DNA from: Climacium dendroides
Taxonomy: Eukaryota > Streptophyta > Bryopsida > Hypnales > Climaciaceae
DNA: 64,000 nt
NCBI GenBank assembly: GCA_950106755.1
Contig: OX467083.1
Coordinates: 41,740,555 to 41,804,554, forward strand
Direction: 5' to 3'
Part shown: positions 49,858 through 61,845 of the stretch, piece by piece
Layout of the letters: each line of letters starts with the position of its first letter
Position numbering within the stretch: position 1 is the stretch's first letter
The notes under the pieces: generated by a model
What the model was told of the DNA's origin: nothing
Seen by the model: only the letters and a program-made list of their open reading frames with translations
Databases searched by the model: none
Position numbers and translations under genes: made by a program

Positions 49858-50723
49858 TACTAGCAGTTGGCGCTTGCTATGCTACACATTCATCATCAAA
49901 ATTTTATATGAATTTTTATGTATTAGATAGAATGTAGAACAAAAATTTCAATAAATCTTCAAATAAAAATGACTAAAATCTTTGTATAATTTTTTTTATA
50001 AGTAAGCATATATTGAAATGTACAATAGAAATTTATTAAATGATGAATGAAACATATGCAATGGTAGATACTATAAAAGATACACATACATTAGAATGCA
50101 TTAGAAATTTGACTCCATTGTTACAAAAAATAGCAACCCAAATTGAAGAATTGAAAAGAAAAACTTATAAATCTCAAAAACTTTGTGAGCAACTTAATTG
50201 TTGTGGGATCCAAAATCGCTTCAATTGAATAAGTTTCTCAAAATCATTTGGTAGTAGCAATAGAAAATTGAAATCATGAAAGTTCAAAGCTCACAGAAGC
50301 ACAAAATCATAGAAGTGCAAAGAAGTGTAAAGCGAAGAGAAGCAATGGATTTGCTACCTCTATAATATCATCCTATGGATCCTCTTTAATATCACCTTAA
50401 TTGCAACAACTATATTATTTCTATAATATCACCCTTTGTAAAAAATGATATTACAGAAGTGATTGCAAATTGCCACTCTATTTCTGTAATATCACATTGT
50501 GTGAAAATACAATTTCTATGTATGCATGATTGCAAATATTTTTACAAAATATTTAAAATAATTATTTTAAAGACTTATCAAAATCAATATCATGCATTCT
50601 ATTCAAATATATCAAAGTTTTACTAATATGTGATACAATGAATGTGTAGCATAGCAAGCACAAGCCTCTAATATTAATGGTAGCATTTGTGATATTATAG
50701 AGGGACTTATGATTTTAGTAGTA
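49858..50723 (-). mobile_element. Inverted-repeat element, full copy in opposite orientation
   Basis: The reverse complement aligns to 42431-43282 over its whole length, beginning TACTACTAAAATCATAAGTC at 50723 and ending GCTAGTA at 49858. It is surrounded by different flanks than the + strand copy, so it is a separate insertion. Confidence 0.78.
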
Positions 50724-51600
50724 TGATAAGAAGACCAAGAAGGCTATGAGAGAGTAGTATTCTTTGTAAAGATTTGATAACTCAAAACTAAAAGGCATAG
50801 AAACTAGGATGCATAGAATCTATTATTTTGGTAAGAGAATTCTCTTTTGATTATTTTCTCTTTCCTAAAACAAAATCTTCTAACTACAATTCTTAAATTG
50901 AGGAAGCATTAACTTTATAAAAAAATTAATTAAGCAATTCAATTTTTTTTTGCAATTTTTAGAACCATTTCATTGCTCTAGTATTCCACCTTAACATCCA
51001 ACGTCATCCTTTCAAAACCCAACAATACATACCTCGTGCTTATTTTGCCACCATAGCCACTCCAATCTTAATCCCATTGACCTTCCTTGATGTAATAGCA
51101 TCCTCTTAATGGACCCTAGTGACTTATAAACAATCTTGTCCTTTCCACCCGACATGCAATATCCCTCTCAACGTCATCATGTTGCCTCAATTGGCCTTGG
51201 ATTTTGATTGATGGAGATTTTTTCAGGATGATAACTTTAAATCTAAATAATGTTGCTTGTTATATGGTACATACAACAATATTATTAGATTCCAACATAA
51301 TATATTTAATTATAATAAATTTAATAATATCTCTTGAATATTGAAAAACCTTTTCCACACCCGAAGAACTTCTTGTAAAGGACACTCAAGAGATTTTTGT
51401 ATATCCAAGAGATATTACTATTTATATATAATTATTGAAATATAATCAAAAATAATAATTTTTGAATACTTGAATTATGAATTTTAGTGATTTTTTGCTT
51501 TTGGAGATTGGTTGTTCCTATTTTGGATGGTATGACATTTTGTCCCAAGTACTATGACTTTTGGTCGAGACATTTTATTTAAATAAAACCTCCATCTTAA
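50724..51600. repeat. Repeat family B, copy 3, diverged
   Basis: It follows the B plan in order (GAAGACCAAGAAGGC, stem-loop at 51246-51288, end near AAATAAAACC) with many substitutions and only one minisatellite unit. It is older than copies 1 and 2. Confidence 0.65.
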
Positions 51601-52330
51601 TGCCATGATTATGCATTAGGATAGTTTAGAGAGGCCACCCTAGTGTCAAACTTTCCATCCTGAATTATACCCAAACTCACCTACTCTTTGCAAACTTTCC
51701 TATTGCATATTACGCACTAAGAGAGGATTCAATAAGAGACGTTTTACCTGTAATGCTCCATTCAAGGAATTTCCAATATCAAATACATATAAGACTCCCA
51801 TTCAATTGCATGAAATTGTTTTTGGTCTTAGAGGCCTTCACAAGTGGCCTCACTTAGATCCTCCTTGAAATTGCCCATCAAACACATAACATCCACAACA
51901 TTATTTTAGGATTAAGTTGTTATAATTGACCTAACTAATTTATGCAATCCACCCTAACAAGATGACCTTGAAGATGCCATACCTATCCGTAAACTAAAAC
52001 TCCTCATAACTTTCATCTCATTAATTGAAATGAAATGATTCAAAGCTTTCTATATATATAAATCTAGAGAACCAATTTCAATTTTTTATTTATTTTTAAA
52101 AGTATTTTTTAAAGAAGTTTTTTGGGTTACTTAATTTTCTCACTAAATGTTAAAAATTACATATCGACATGCAATAACTTTTTAACCATGTAGTCAAAAG
52201 TTATGAAAATTGTTGTGCCTTAAAGCTACACATGGGGCACATGTTTTGTGAAATGGTCAAAGAAAAGAAATAAAAAATTCCATTTGTAGTGAGCTACCCA
52301 AAATCTCTATGATGCCAAAAAATGATGTTT
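51601..52330. other. AT-rich spacer with a family C copy
   Basis: 51800-51975 repeats 43600-43770. The remainder shows no gene and no terminal repeats. Confidence 0.5.
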
Positions 52331-53030
52331 GAATCTTTAGGGGTTAAAATCCAACAACATCCTTTCAAACTCCAATAATAGACCCCTTAGGCCTATTTTA
52401 CCACTCTATTCCTTCCAATTTTGATCCCATTGACCCCCCTCGACACACTAACAATCCTCTAAATGGACCTTAGCAACTTATGAATAATCTTTTCATTTTC
52501 CACTTAACATGCAACATTTCATTTAACTCCATCATATTGCTTGAACTAGCCTAGGGTTTGATTGATGGGTCCTTCTCAACTCTACCATGTTGCATGACCT
52601 AGCCTTGGGGTTTGATTGATGGGTCCCTCTCAACCCCACTACATTGCCTCAACTGGCCTTAGGTTTTGATTGATGCATCTCTTTCAACTCGACTGTGTTG
52701 CCTCAACTGGCCTTGGGTTTTGATTGATGCGTCCCTTTCAACTCCATCGTATTGCCTCAACTAGCACAAGAACTAGTGTTGGGTTATAATTTGATGTGGC
52801 CCTTTCATATCCATCGTGTTGCCTCAACCAGCCTTGAGTTTTGATTGATAGAGATCTTTTCAAGATGATAACATCGAATCCAATAAATAATGTTGCTTGC
52901 CGTATGGTACATACAACAACATTATTGGATTCTACCATGATCCACCTAGTTATAAAAAATCTAATAATATCTCTTGGATATTCAAAAATCTCATGAGTGT
53001 TTAAAAGATTTTTGTAAAGGAAACATGTCA
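52331..53030. repeat. Repeat family B, copy 4, with expanded 55-bp minisatellite
   Basis: About five units of 54-60 bp at 52556-52860 share TTTGATTGATGGGTCC and TTGCCTCAACTGGCCTT. One unit has a short internal insertion (AGCACAAGAACTAGT). The stem-loop follows at 52879-52929. Frames through the array are not real genes. Confidence 0.75.
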
Positions 53031-53790
53031 CTTACTACATACCCTTTGATTTGATTTCTACAATGACTTATCATATCATTTTTTGTCTTGTTTTGTGATC
53101 TTCTACACGATAGATGAATTGTGCTATGGGATTGTCATCCTCATGCACTACATAAATATGGAAATGTACAAAAGAAATTTTAACTATGTAGGTTATAAGA
53201 TTTTAGTATTTAAATGAAAATAAATGCTTTTATAGCACCAAACCATACTAGGATATTAAACTTTGAATCCTCTTAGTTTTAAATTTTGGTGCTACAAGTT
53301 TTGAGATTTAAATCTCTTTAGTGGAAAATTGAATTGAATGCAATGGAAAAAATTCAAAATATGAAATTTGGTTTTCATTTTGAAAAGTGTTTGGTAGAAC
53401 TAGGTTTAATATGGAAAGAAAACCTAAATTGTTAAAAAAACTCTAAGATGCTGTCAAAAGACATTAATTCTAAAAGTGAGAGTACTAAAGAAAACAATTT
53501 AGAGCATGTAAAGTGTGATTTTTAGAAAACCATAACAAGTGACTTCAAAAATCGATCATAAATATTTTTTATTTTTAGAACAAATTATTATGATTGGCAA
53601 CAAAACAAGACCCTTCACAACTTTCACTTCAATAATCCATAGGACAAATTAAACGTTTTATATTGATAAAAATATATTGTAGAAAAAATAATTTTTGGAT
53701 TTTGAGTTTGTCTTTTTTTTGCATTTGGAGATTGGTTGTTCCTACTTTAGATGGTATAACTTTTGGTCCAAGCATTGATTTAAATACAAA
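53031..53790. other. AT-rich spacer, nothing recognised
   Basis: No coding frame, terminal repeat or RNA gene was seen. The last part (53690-53810) matches the end of family B. Confidence 0.4.
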
Positions 53791-54300
53791 ACTAATCTAT
53801 TTACCTATCTAGAATTCCTTAAATTCTTTATAATATTAGGAACTAAAACTACGAGCTAGTAAATAGGTTTCAATCAAGGATATAGAAATGATATGAAAAA
53901 CAAAAAAGATTTGAAGCCAAAACATGAAGGAAGACCAAAAAGGTTGTAAGAAAGTGTAGCATTCTTTGAATAGATTTGATAACAAAAATGAAAAGGCATA
54001 GAAATTGTAATGCATAGAATCTATCATTTGTTAAAAATTAATTAATTAATTTTTCTTTTATTATAAATAAATTAGAACTAAGGATAATTCTTCAATTTAT
54101 AAAGCATCAACTTTCAATCACAAAAAATTTAGACAAACAACTCATTTTGTTCCCGATTTAATTGCTATGGGATTCCCACCATAACATCCAACAACATCCT
54201 TCCAAATTACAAAAATAGCCACTCGGGGCCTGTTTTGATATCCTAGCCACTTCAATAATAAACTCATTGGTCTCCCTTGCCACGCTAATAGCACTCTAAA
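53790..54300. repeat. Repeat family B, copy 5, partial
   Basis: It contains the B segment with GAAGGAAGACCAAAAAGGTT and the following AT-rich part up to the CACTA MITE at 54310. The minisatellite and stem-loop are missing. Confidence 0.6.
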
Positions 54301-54309
54301 TGGAACCTA

Positions 54310-54442
54310 CACTAGAAGAAATCCGCATTTAACTTGACGGATTTTTCATGTTACATTGGACGTAATTTTTGACATAAAAACATGAAATTGTAACATGATG
54401 CGCAAAAAAATCCGTCAAGTTAAACGTGGGTTTCTTCTAGTG
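54310..54442. mobile_element. 133-bp CACTA-type MITE
   Basis: The ends CACTAGAAGAAATCC and TTTCTTCTAGTG are inverted. The inner arms AACTTGACGGATTTTT and its complement also pair. It is flanked by CTA on both sides, a 3-bp target duplication. It is related to the element at 6390 by its CACTA ends but has a different interior. Confidence 0.88.
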
Positions 54443-54519
54443 CTAACAACTTGTAAATAATTTTGTTCTTTTTCCACTCAACAAGCATCTAGCTTCCAAC
54501 TCCAACCATAAACCACTCC

Positions 54520-54830
54520 CAAGAAATGCACCATTCATTTCCTGGGAGGCTTCTGGGGCGCAACGAGGTCGTAATGCTCAATTATGCGGGCAAACCTGTG
54601 TAATCGGGCATTACGGATTTTCCATCCAACTACGATTCCTCATCCGACTGATTTCATCCAACTTCGACGTTTTTTGCTCGTGATTTACGCCGGTCAATGC
54701 CCTCGTTGTCGCAGGTTTTGTGAATTAAAATGCCTCCTCATCGGACTCCACTCTCCTTATTGGCATTTTAATTCGCAAAATCCCCTCCTCCTCGGGTTAA
54801 GCTTGCATATTAAGCATATTCAATCATGTG
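54520..54830. repeat. Palindromic repeat, copy 1
   Basis: Arms TTTTGTGAATTAAAATGCC and GGCATTTTAATTCGCAAAA (54717-54780) face each other across about 27 bases. GCATTACG-type words are repeated upstream. It resembles 55520-55840. GC content is higher than in the neighbours. Confidence 0.6.
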
Positions 54831-54915
54831 CTTTGGATTTTTTACGAAATGCAAGTCTTGCAAATATTAGTTCAAAGAAATGAATTTGAAGATTGAGTTT
54901 CTTGTTTGTGTGTAT

Positions 54916-55115
54916 AGAAGTAAGGTCCAAATCTGCACCCATCATATTTAGCGCTAGATAAAAATCAGCATAATTACAATATTGAACAACTTCATACCAT
55001 CACTTTATATTTGGAGTTGGAAATTAGCCCACAAACAAAGGCTAAAAGTGAGCCCTACACCAGAATTCACAATTTCTATAGCTGTGGAAAACTTCAAGAA
55101 CAACCACCGCAGCTT
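54916..55115. repeat. Dispersed repeat D, copy 1
   Basis: About 200 bases starting AGAAGTAAGGTCCAAATCTG recur at 60429-60620 with few differences. It may be a fragment of the exon-like stretch there. Confidence 0.8.
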
Positions 55116-55457
55116 AATTTAGCCATATTGATAACCAATTCTTAGCAAACACTGCTCCGAACCCAAATTTTACCTCTTCTTGTAAAAGGCCTATATAACA
55201 TAACCGGTTGTTGATTTTTCAATGCTAGCGTGGCACCATCCTATTGACAATCGCTCATCATTACCATTACAAGTTGCAACTCATAACTTTCTTTCCTTTC
55301 AACTTTCTTCCTATATCCTCGGATCATGAAGATTAAAGGTTATGATTGAAAAACGTACATATGATAACTCTTTGTTGCTAGCGCAGTTTATTGATTATCT
55401 AATACACAACTTGGTAGTATAGAGAGAGCCTACATAGTACTACTACAATTGAGCACG

Positions 55458-55483
55458 ATATATATATATATATATATATATAT
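55458..55483. repeat. AT dinucleotide microsatellite
   Basis: About 13 uninterrupted AT units. Confidence 0.95.
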
Positions 55484-55519
55484 CCTCGATGCACATATTG
55501 CAAATCCTATAATAAGCAA

Positions 55520-55840
55520 ATACTTTTGTATGGAGTATGGGCTACTTTGCTACCACCATAGCAAAGTATGCCATAGTGTCCTGTTCATTTTTAGAATAGG
55601 TTTAGTGCTACAATTATGGCGTAATACCCAATTGCACATTTTTGCACTTGTAATCAAGCATTATGCACATCCCAATTGTTTTTGTTTGTCCTATATTTCA
55701 TCCAATTTTTTTTCTTGCAGTTTACACCAGGCAAAGCTTCTTGTCATTGGGCATTGTGTGATGAAAGTGCCTCCTCGTTGAGCTCTACCTTCCTTGTTGG
55801 CCATTACGCAATGCCCTCCTCCTCAGACATTGCCTTATAC
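55520..55840. repeat. Palindromic repeat, copy 2
   Basis: GGGCATTGTGTGATG faces CATTACGCAATGCCC (55749-55815). The loop contains CTCCTCGTTGAGCTCTACC, similar to the loop of copy 1. The stems of the two copies differ in sequence but both still pair. Confidence 0.6.
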
Positions 55841-55849
55841 AAAAATGTT

Positions 55850-56920
55850 GTGAGCGTGAATTCAGAAGATTCTAGGGTTGACAACCTCCTTGCTTTCAAA
55901 ATTTCACTAAATATATTTTGCGGTTTAAGAATTGGTATGGCACAAATACGTAGCCCAACTAATCCAAATGCAATACAATACACTAAATAATGAAATGATG
56001 AGGTTGCCCCCACTAATTTCTTGACATTTTACACTATATAAATATCAATTTGCTACAAAGATGCAATAATTTTAATCAATAATTATTGTTGTGTACATTT
56101 TTTTAAATTAAAAAATAAACTCAAAGAATATAATACGCCTCCACGTGGAGATTCAAGCAAGGTAATTTTTCTAGATAATTAAGACAGTCGAATTGTTAAG
56201 GCAACCTAATTTCACGATCTTGTGTAGTAACTTTAGAAATGTAAGGGAGCCGACCCATTTCCGACCACTTAAGCAATTTTGCATATCTGGAGTGCTGTTT
56301 TCTTGAGTGGAGAAATTTTTCCATGTACAAAAATAGAATTTAGAAGGATTCCATATTTTTTCAGAATTTTATTTCTCAAAATATAATTACTATGAATTTT
56401 TTAGTTGAAGATTCTATTCAACACATTCTTGTCATATAGGTTCTCCTATTTCCAACCATAAGTTGGTTGTAAAATCAACCAAGGCTACAGCCAATCATAA
56501 TGTGCCACGATTGCATTGGAGATTGTGCCACAATTAATGTCCTGCTTTCTCCTGCTGATTGGAAAGAGTGTAGTCTATATGACGGGAATGGGTCCCTGGT
56601 CGGGAATGGGTCGCCTCCCTTAGTAGCAAATTCCAAGGTCAATTTTGGGTTTAGAGTGAAGGGTGAGTATGCATGGGCCTTGGAATTAATTGTTTGGGGT
56701 GAATTTAAGTATTGGTTTGACCAAATCACCATTCTCTACAAACCACAATCCGGGGAGATTTTTAGCTTAACCGGCTAAAATCCTACATTTTCTGAGACCA
56801 AACGGTTGCTGGAAGCATTCTCTCGGCTAGACCTTTATGAAATAGAGAATATTCTCTGATTTTCTTCTTAAATGATTGGTTTTTTTCCGAATTTTTTGAA
56901 ATCCATTCGGAAATTCTCAA
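55850..56920. other. Intergenic stretch, no supported gene
   Basis: Open frames occur on both strands at 56475-56778, but no domain, splice partner or codon pattern supports either one. Confidence 0.4.
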
Positions 56921-58424
56921 AATCAACCGGCTAACTCGTAACTAAATGCCGGTACTCCCCGTACATTGCTGCAAACCAGAAATGTCAGCCGCGATCGTCG
57001 CTCTCTCTTTCCTTTCCCGCTTGATGCTCTTCCAGTTCTCTTGATATAAATTCTGTGCATCATTCTGCCTTTGCACCGGGTTCGCGATGTCCGTGATCGA
57101 CTGCCTGCAGCATGTTCTGGCACAGTCGCCGGGTGCGGAAAAACCCAAAAGTTTGCTCCTTCTGCAAGTGCTCGTGCGCCGTCTCAATGACATGAAGAGC
57201 ATGCAGTACTGCATTTCGAGTGGGAAACGGGCCTGCTAATTTCGGCGTACAGTACCAGATGAGGGATGCTGCTGTCGTCGCTGCCATCGCTTTGACACTG
57301 CCGCACCATCTCCAGAAACGGGAATGATATACTGTTTGGACCACTTTAGCAAACAGGGCACGGTCTGAATCGAATTCGGAGCCATTGGTAGAGACAAGGC
57401 CAGCAGAACAAGTGACCACAAGCAGTTGCTACAGGATGAGTTGGAACCGCCATGCAGATTTGGCACGTCAGTGGGTTGCATTGATCCTCGGAGCCAGACG
57501 AAGACGAAGACGAAGACGGCTTCCCTCCATGAGAAATGAATCAATTGATCTCTCGTCCAGGTTTCAATAGAGAAGCTTATAAAGGAAAGACTCAAAATCC
57601 AAAGCACATATCAAAGCGAAGATCGAGAACAAATGAAACTGGCAAATTAGATGCTCAGGTGAAGATGGAAGGAGTGGAAGGCGCAGGAGAAACTGGCCTG
57701 GCTAAATAGTTTTCATCGTGGAGGCTTCCGATTCCACCCTAACGAGATTTCAAATTCTTGCTTGACCGTTGTCGACAGCAACTGAAGCTTCTGGAATCAG
57801 GGCGAATTCTATAGCTGAGTGACTTGAAGACAATTCTCGGCAGTTGGAACCTGAGAAGATGTGCTATGTGCTGAAGACTTGACACGTGTTCAATGACGAG
57901 GCAAATCTATACAGCAAAAGTGAATGTGAAGGCCACATAGACTAGTGCAGTGCTCTGAGACGCAGCTAGTACACGCTCACCCATCCTCTGTTATTGGAAT
58001 CTTTGCACACAAAATTTGGCATCATATTGGAAGTAACTTGGATAGCTGCAGAGGATATTCACTGCACAAATCTCATAACGAAATTGTAATCAAATGATTT
58101 AACTTACTCCTACTGTAGGATCTTCTATCTGTTCTGGTGCTGTCTGTACATGTCAACCTTATATCTGCGCCTGAATAGGGGTCAGTAGGTATGATAAAAT
58201 ACACGTTGCCAAGCTTTATTAGGGACGAGTGACAACAGACAATGGATGACACTGGATAGCATGTCACAGCCTGCAAGAGAGGGACGTTTCCCTATTTGCC
58301 CTGAGATAGGTCTGAGACATTCACTAAGGGTACTGTATAAACAGTTTGAGAATGCCTCTTGATTTCTCACAAGGAGTGTTATCATGTCAGGCATTTGATG
58401 AAAACTACCTCGTCCGAATCGTCC
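56920..58424. other. Possible - strand exon around 57060-57420, otherwise nothing
   Basis: One - strand frame is open for 119 codons with non-repetitive composition (for example ALFAKVVQTVYHSRFWRWCG and AVLHALHVIETAHEHLQKEQ). It is GC-rich compared with its surroundings and may be an exon, but two other frames are also open. I do not recognise it. Confidence 0.3.
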
Positions 58425-58676
58425 CTAGGAAGTTTCAAACTTGCTGTCCCTAAAGAAAGGAAACCCTAACCGCAGATTCAATCTTTCAGCCAACTCAAAA
58501 CGCATTCCGATTCCAGTTAGCATGTCCTGCTCAACCATGACCAGCCAGGAGCCGCAACATCTGTCAGCAAACTCCATCGTGAAATTCGGGCTCCCACTAG
58601 GGTTCCGCAGATCGATTTGCGAGACAGTAGGAGAAGTTCCACAACGCGGAGGCGCACTACTGAGCATGCAATCTGT
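58425..58676 (-). CDS. Candidate terminal exon of an unknown protein
   Basis: After the acceptor TTTCAACAG the - strand is open for 83 codons to a TAG at 58425-58427. It reads CMLSSAPPRCGTSPTVSQID, LRNPSGSPNFTMEFADRCCG, SWLVMVEQDMLTGIGMRFEL, then AERLNLRLGFPFFRDSKFET. The composition looks like real coding sequence. The upstream exon may be 59735-59940, but the reading phase between them is not certain. No family recognised. Confidence 0.4.
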   Translation of the reverse strand, partial: TDCMLSSAPPRCGTSPTVSQIDLRNPSGSPNFTMEFADRCCGSWLVMVEQDMLTGIGMRFELAERLNLRLGFPFFRDSKFETS

Positions 58677-59734
58677 CTGTTGAAAGCGAGGTACATGGCA
58701 AGACCCAGATATTAGTCGGATTATTCCCAGAGCAATCTGGCTCAATATTCATGGACAGTTTGCCTAAGGTTTACTAATTCACAAATTGAGTTAGCTAAAA
58801 GGGTTATCTCACTCGGCTACCGTGTAACTAGAAGATGGCACTCTCCATTCATTGGATTTGTCAAAATGTCGGAGAGGAGTACCTGAAACGAATTACTAAC
58901 CTCTGGATATGAGCAACAGGGTGGACCAGCGACGACCGCTGCCGGTCTTGCTCCGATTTGGGGAGGATGGAATCGATCAATTGTCATGTCGTCCACGCTA
59001 GCAAGCCCTTGGTGTCGGAGACCACCACTCCTTCAATGTCCACGTCCCTGGTCGCTATCACTGCAATGCAACTTCTCCCCTAACTCAAGTAAACTCCAGG
59101 CAAATTCAAAACAAAACTCATGGCGAATTGGCGATCTAGGGTGAGGCCAGTGACGACTAGTTCAGAATTGCCTGGGTGAATCTAGTATGTCCAAGTCAGT
59201 GATCGTCATGAACGATTCTTCCCGAATTTATTGCTAGATTCAGCGGACTCACGAGGACTGACAGAGACATGAACAATTGAACATAACTAAAATGATGGAT
59301 TCGGTTGCTTATGCTGGTACCGACAGTTGCATACAAGGTAAATAATTTTGTCCTCCAGCCATGTGGCTCATGTGGCGATTGTTTATAAGATAAAGACTCC
59401 AGTTTATACTATTCTAAGCTATATTTTCTTGTTTGTGTTTCATAGTTTTTTGTAATAAGAAAATTTTGGCGAATCCCAAGCCCTCACATGGATGGATTTG
59501 TGAAATGTATTAAAGATTCCAAATTTCCTAAATTCTTGTTGCGAAGGTCTTTTCGAGGTTGGTTTTGGCAATAGATCACTAAAAACAAATACATTGGTTG
59601 TACAGTCGATTCAAATAAGTTATAACTTCAAGAAATGAATCATTTACTCCAGTAAAAACGCTATAGCCTAAAGAAACTTGCTTCAGGTAGTGATACGAAA
59701 TAGAATAAATGGTGTACACGCAGGGTAATGATGC

Positions 59735-59940
59735 TTACACGACGTGGACAGTGCGACCCCATCCACTGATGCAGTCCCGATCCACTAACGACAGGATTGC
59801 TTGTGATATCACCTCGAACCCCTCCTCCGGGCCCTTCAATTCATAATCAATCCTTAATTCACTCGTAGCACGGTCTAAAGAGATAAAAGAATGTTCATGA
59901 TCAAAACTCAATTCATTGTTAATTGAGCATTCAATACTTT
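59735..59940 (-). CDS. Candidate internal exon
   Basis: The - strand reads NNELSFDHEHSFISLDRATS, ELRIDYELKGPEEGFEVISQ and AILSLVDRDCISGWGRTVHV, then a GTGTAAGC sequence that can act as a splice donor. The acidic helical composition is typical of coding sequence. The start of the exon is uncertain. No family recognised. Confidence 0.4.
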
Positions 59941-60428
59941 GTAGTAAAATTAAAAGCTTGAATCGTCTGCTATACCAAATCAGGTTTGTATATATACTCG
60001 CAAGCAACATACAACGACTCCGCAGCACCACGAAGTCCTTTGCTAGCTGCCTGCACAGCAGTTCAATATGACAGAGCTTGCTCTCAAGTATTCTCCGTCG
60101 AAAGCAAAGGAAGTTAGAAAGTTGCGCCAAATATGCAGTCTTAATGCAATCGGCTATTAGCAACCTGGGTTCCAAACAGAAGCCTTTCTTTTGTTAACTT
60201 GGGCACTTAGAATGTTTCAGATTCGCATGCTGCAATCGCTGCACTTCGCTTTAACGATTCTCCACTTACTACCTCGAAAGCCTTGCTCTCCTTACAAGTA
60301 TGATCCGCTACTACAGTGAAACACAGCGAATGACCTAACCAAAGTGATTGAAAAAGGCAGGGAGAAGTGCATTACTTGGCACCGATCAAATCAGTTGTGC
60401 AGATGAAGTTGTACAGATGACAGGCTCA

Positions 60429-60881
60429 TAGAAGTAAGGTCCAAATCTGCACCAATCCTAGCACCAGATAAAAATCAGCATGAGATATTGAACAACTTCG
60501 CACCATCACTTTATATTTGGAGTTGGAAATTAGCTCATAAAGGCTAAAAGTGAGCCAAAACTAAAATCTAACACAGCAGACTTCACAATTTCTAAAGCTT
60601 TGGAAATCTTCAAGAACAAACGTGACTGAATTAGAGGTAAACTTAGGGTTCTCAGCGGTGTTTGGACTGCAGTAAGTAGGACTCCCCAATTCTTGTGGGC
60701 CAAACCCACCGCCACCCCTAAAGGACAACATTCCCCATCGAACGCCTGATCCGTCTTCCCCAAAATTCACGCCCATACCACCAAAAGGCGAGACGTTATG
60801 TCCAGTTATTTTAAACGTCGTTGTTCTAGTTTGCAGAGCTCTCGAAGGTATGAATTGTTTTATCAAGTCGCAGAATGACAA
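60429..60881 (-). CDS. Candidate exon with Gly-rich segment; includes dispersed repeat D copy 2
   Basis: On the - strand 60561-60881 is open: TTTFKITGHNVSPFGGMGVN, FGEDGSGVRWGMLSFRGGGG, FGPQELGSPTYCSPNTAENP. The part 60429-60620 recurs at 54916-55115, so one copy is a displaced fragment. I cannot tell whether it is translated. Confidence 0.35.
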
Positions 60882-61439
60882 TTTCTAAGTACATTGTATT
60901 TGGAACTGTCCAGACTGTTTTGGTGAACATCTTCTGGTACCTTATGTTATTTTTTGATTCAGGAGGCAAAACTCCGGAATGTCGCATGGGGGCATATTAA
61001 AGAATTGGATGTTAAGCACCCAAGCAATCGATTTCTTCGACTCTACAAAATTCAAGCACCAATATGACCAGATACAGAAAATCGAATGAGCCAGAGGAGT
61101 CATGCGGTCACTGAGGAATGCAAGCAAGCCAGGATTTGTTGCTTCACGAAAACATGATATGATGAATACGGTCAACTGAATTCCAATAACGCTTCTTAAT
61201 TTTGAAGTACCGATTGAAAGTCATCAGGCAGCCTAGTTCGAATTAAATCCTAAGACAACTGGCAATACCCTAGCGAAATAATCTGAGGGACATCGCTTTA
61301 AACCCGAAAGATTCAATCCCTTAACCGCTCCGGGGACTTCACTTATGCAACAAAACCACCAGCTGCAGGATTGGGCTGCGTCGCTACTGAGTTCGAATTG
61401 AAAAGTTTCAAAAAGATCAGTGAAAACCACGGCGAGGGC

Positions 61440-61659
61440 TGATGTCACTGACCTGGGAGAAGGTGCGTGCCGGTACGAAGTGGGCTTGGACTTGCATCTT
61501 CTCGATCCATGGCGAAACGGGCGCGGCTTCACTCTCCTTCCCCTCCTGAAGCGGACCTCGCAGTCTGAGGACTCGGCTCCTCGCGCACAAAATTTCTTCC
61601 ACATTCTTGGCCACTGCCTGTGACCGTGAAAATTGGGCAGGGTGAACTGACCCCCTCAT
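61440..61659 (-). CDS. Candidate first exon
   Basis: An ATG at 61659 opens a frame reading MRGSVHPAQFSRSQAVAKNV, EEILCARSRVLRLRGPLQEG, KESEAAPVSPWIEKMQVQAH, then FVPARTFSQ before a GTCAGTGAC sequence that could be a donor. The region is GC-rich and lies upstream of the other - strand candidate exons, which would fit one multi-exon gene from 61.7 to 58.4 kb. No family recognised. Confidence 0.35.
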
Positions 61660-61845
61660 TGCCCCATTTTAACCCTGGGGAAAATGCTGTGGAAATTTTT
61701 ATCTGCAATCAGATGAATTTTTTTGCAAATTCTGAATTCAGATTTGCAATCAGCAGCCCCAAATTAGCTAGGGATGATATAGAAAAATAAAAAATCTTGG
61801 CAAAATATACAGGGCTTTTTTTCACAATTAACCCTGGCCGGGGCA

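Noticed and set aside
36610..54300. Hammerhead ribozyme or retrozyme in the repeat mosaic
   Set aside because: I looked for the CTGANGA and GAAA core near the conserved stem-loops and did not find a matching pair.
56475..56778. Open frames on both strands near 56.6 kb
   Set aside because: Neither strand shows a recognisable protein, and the open frame is expected from local composition.
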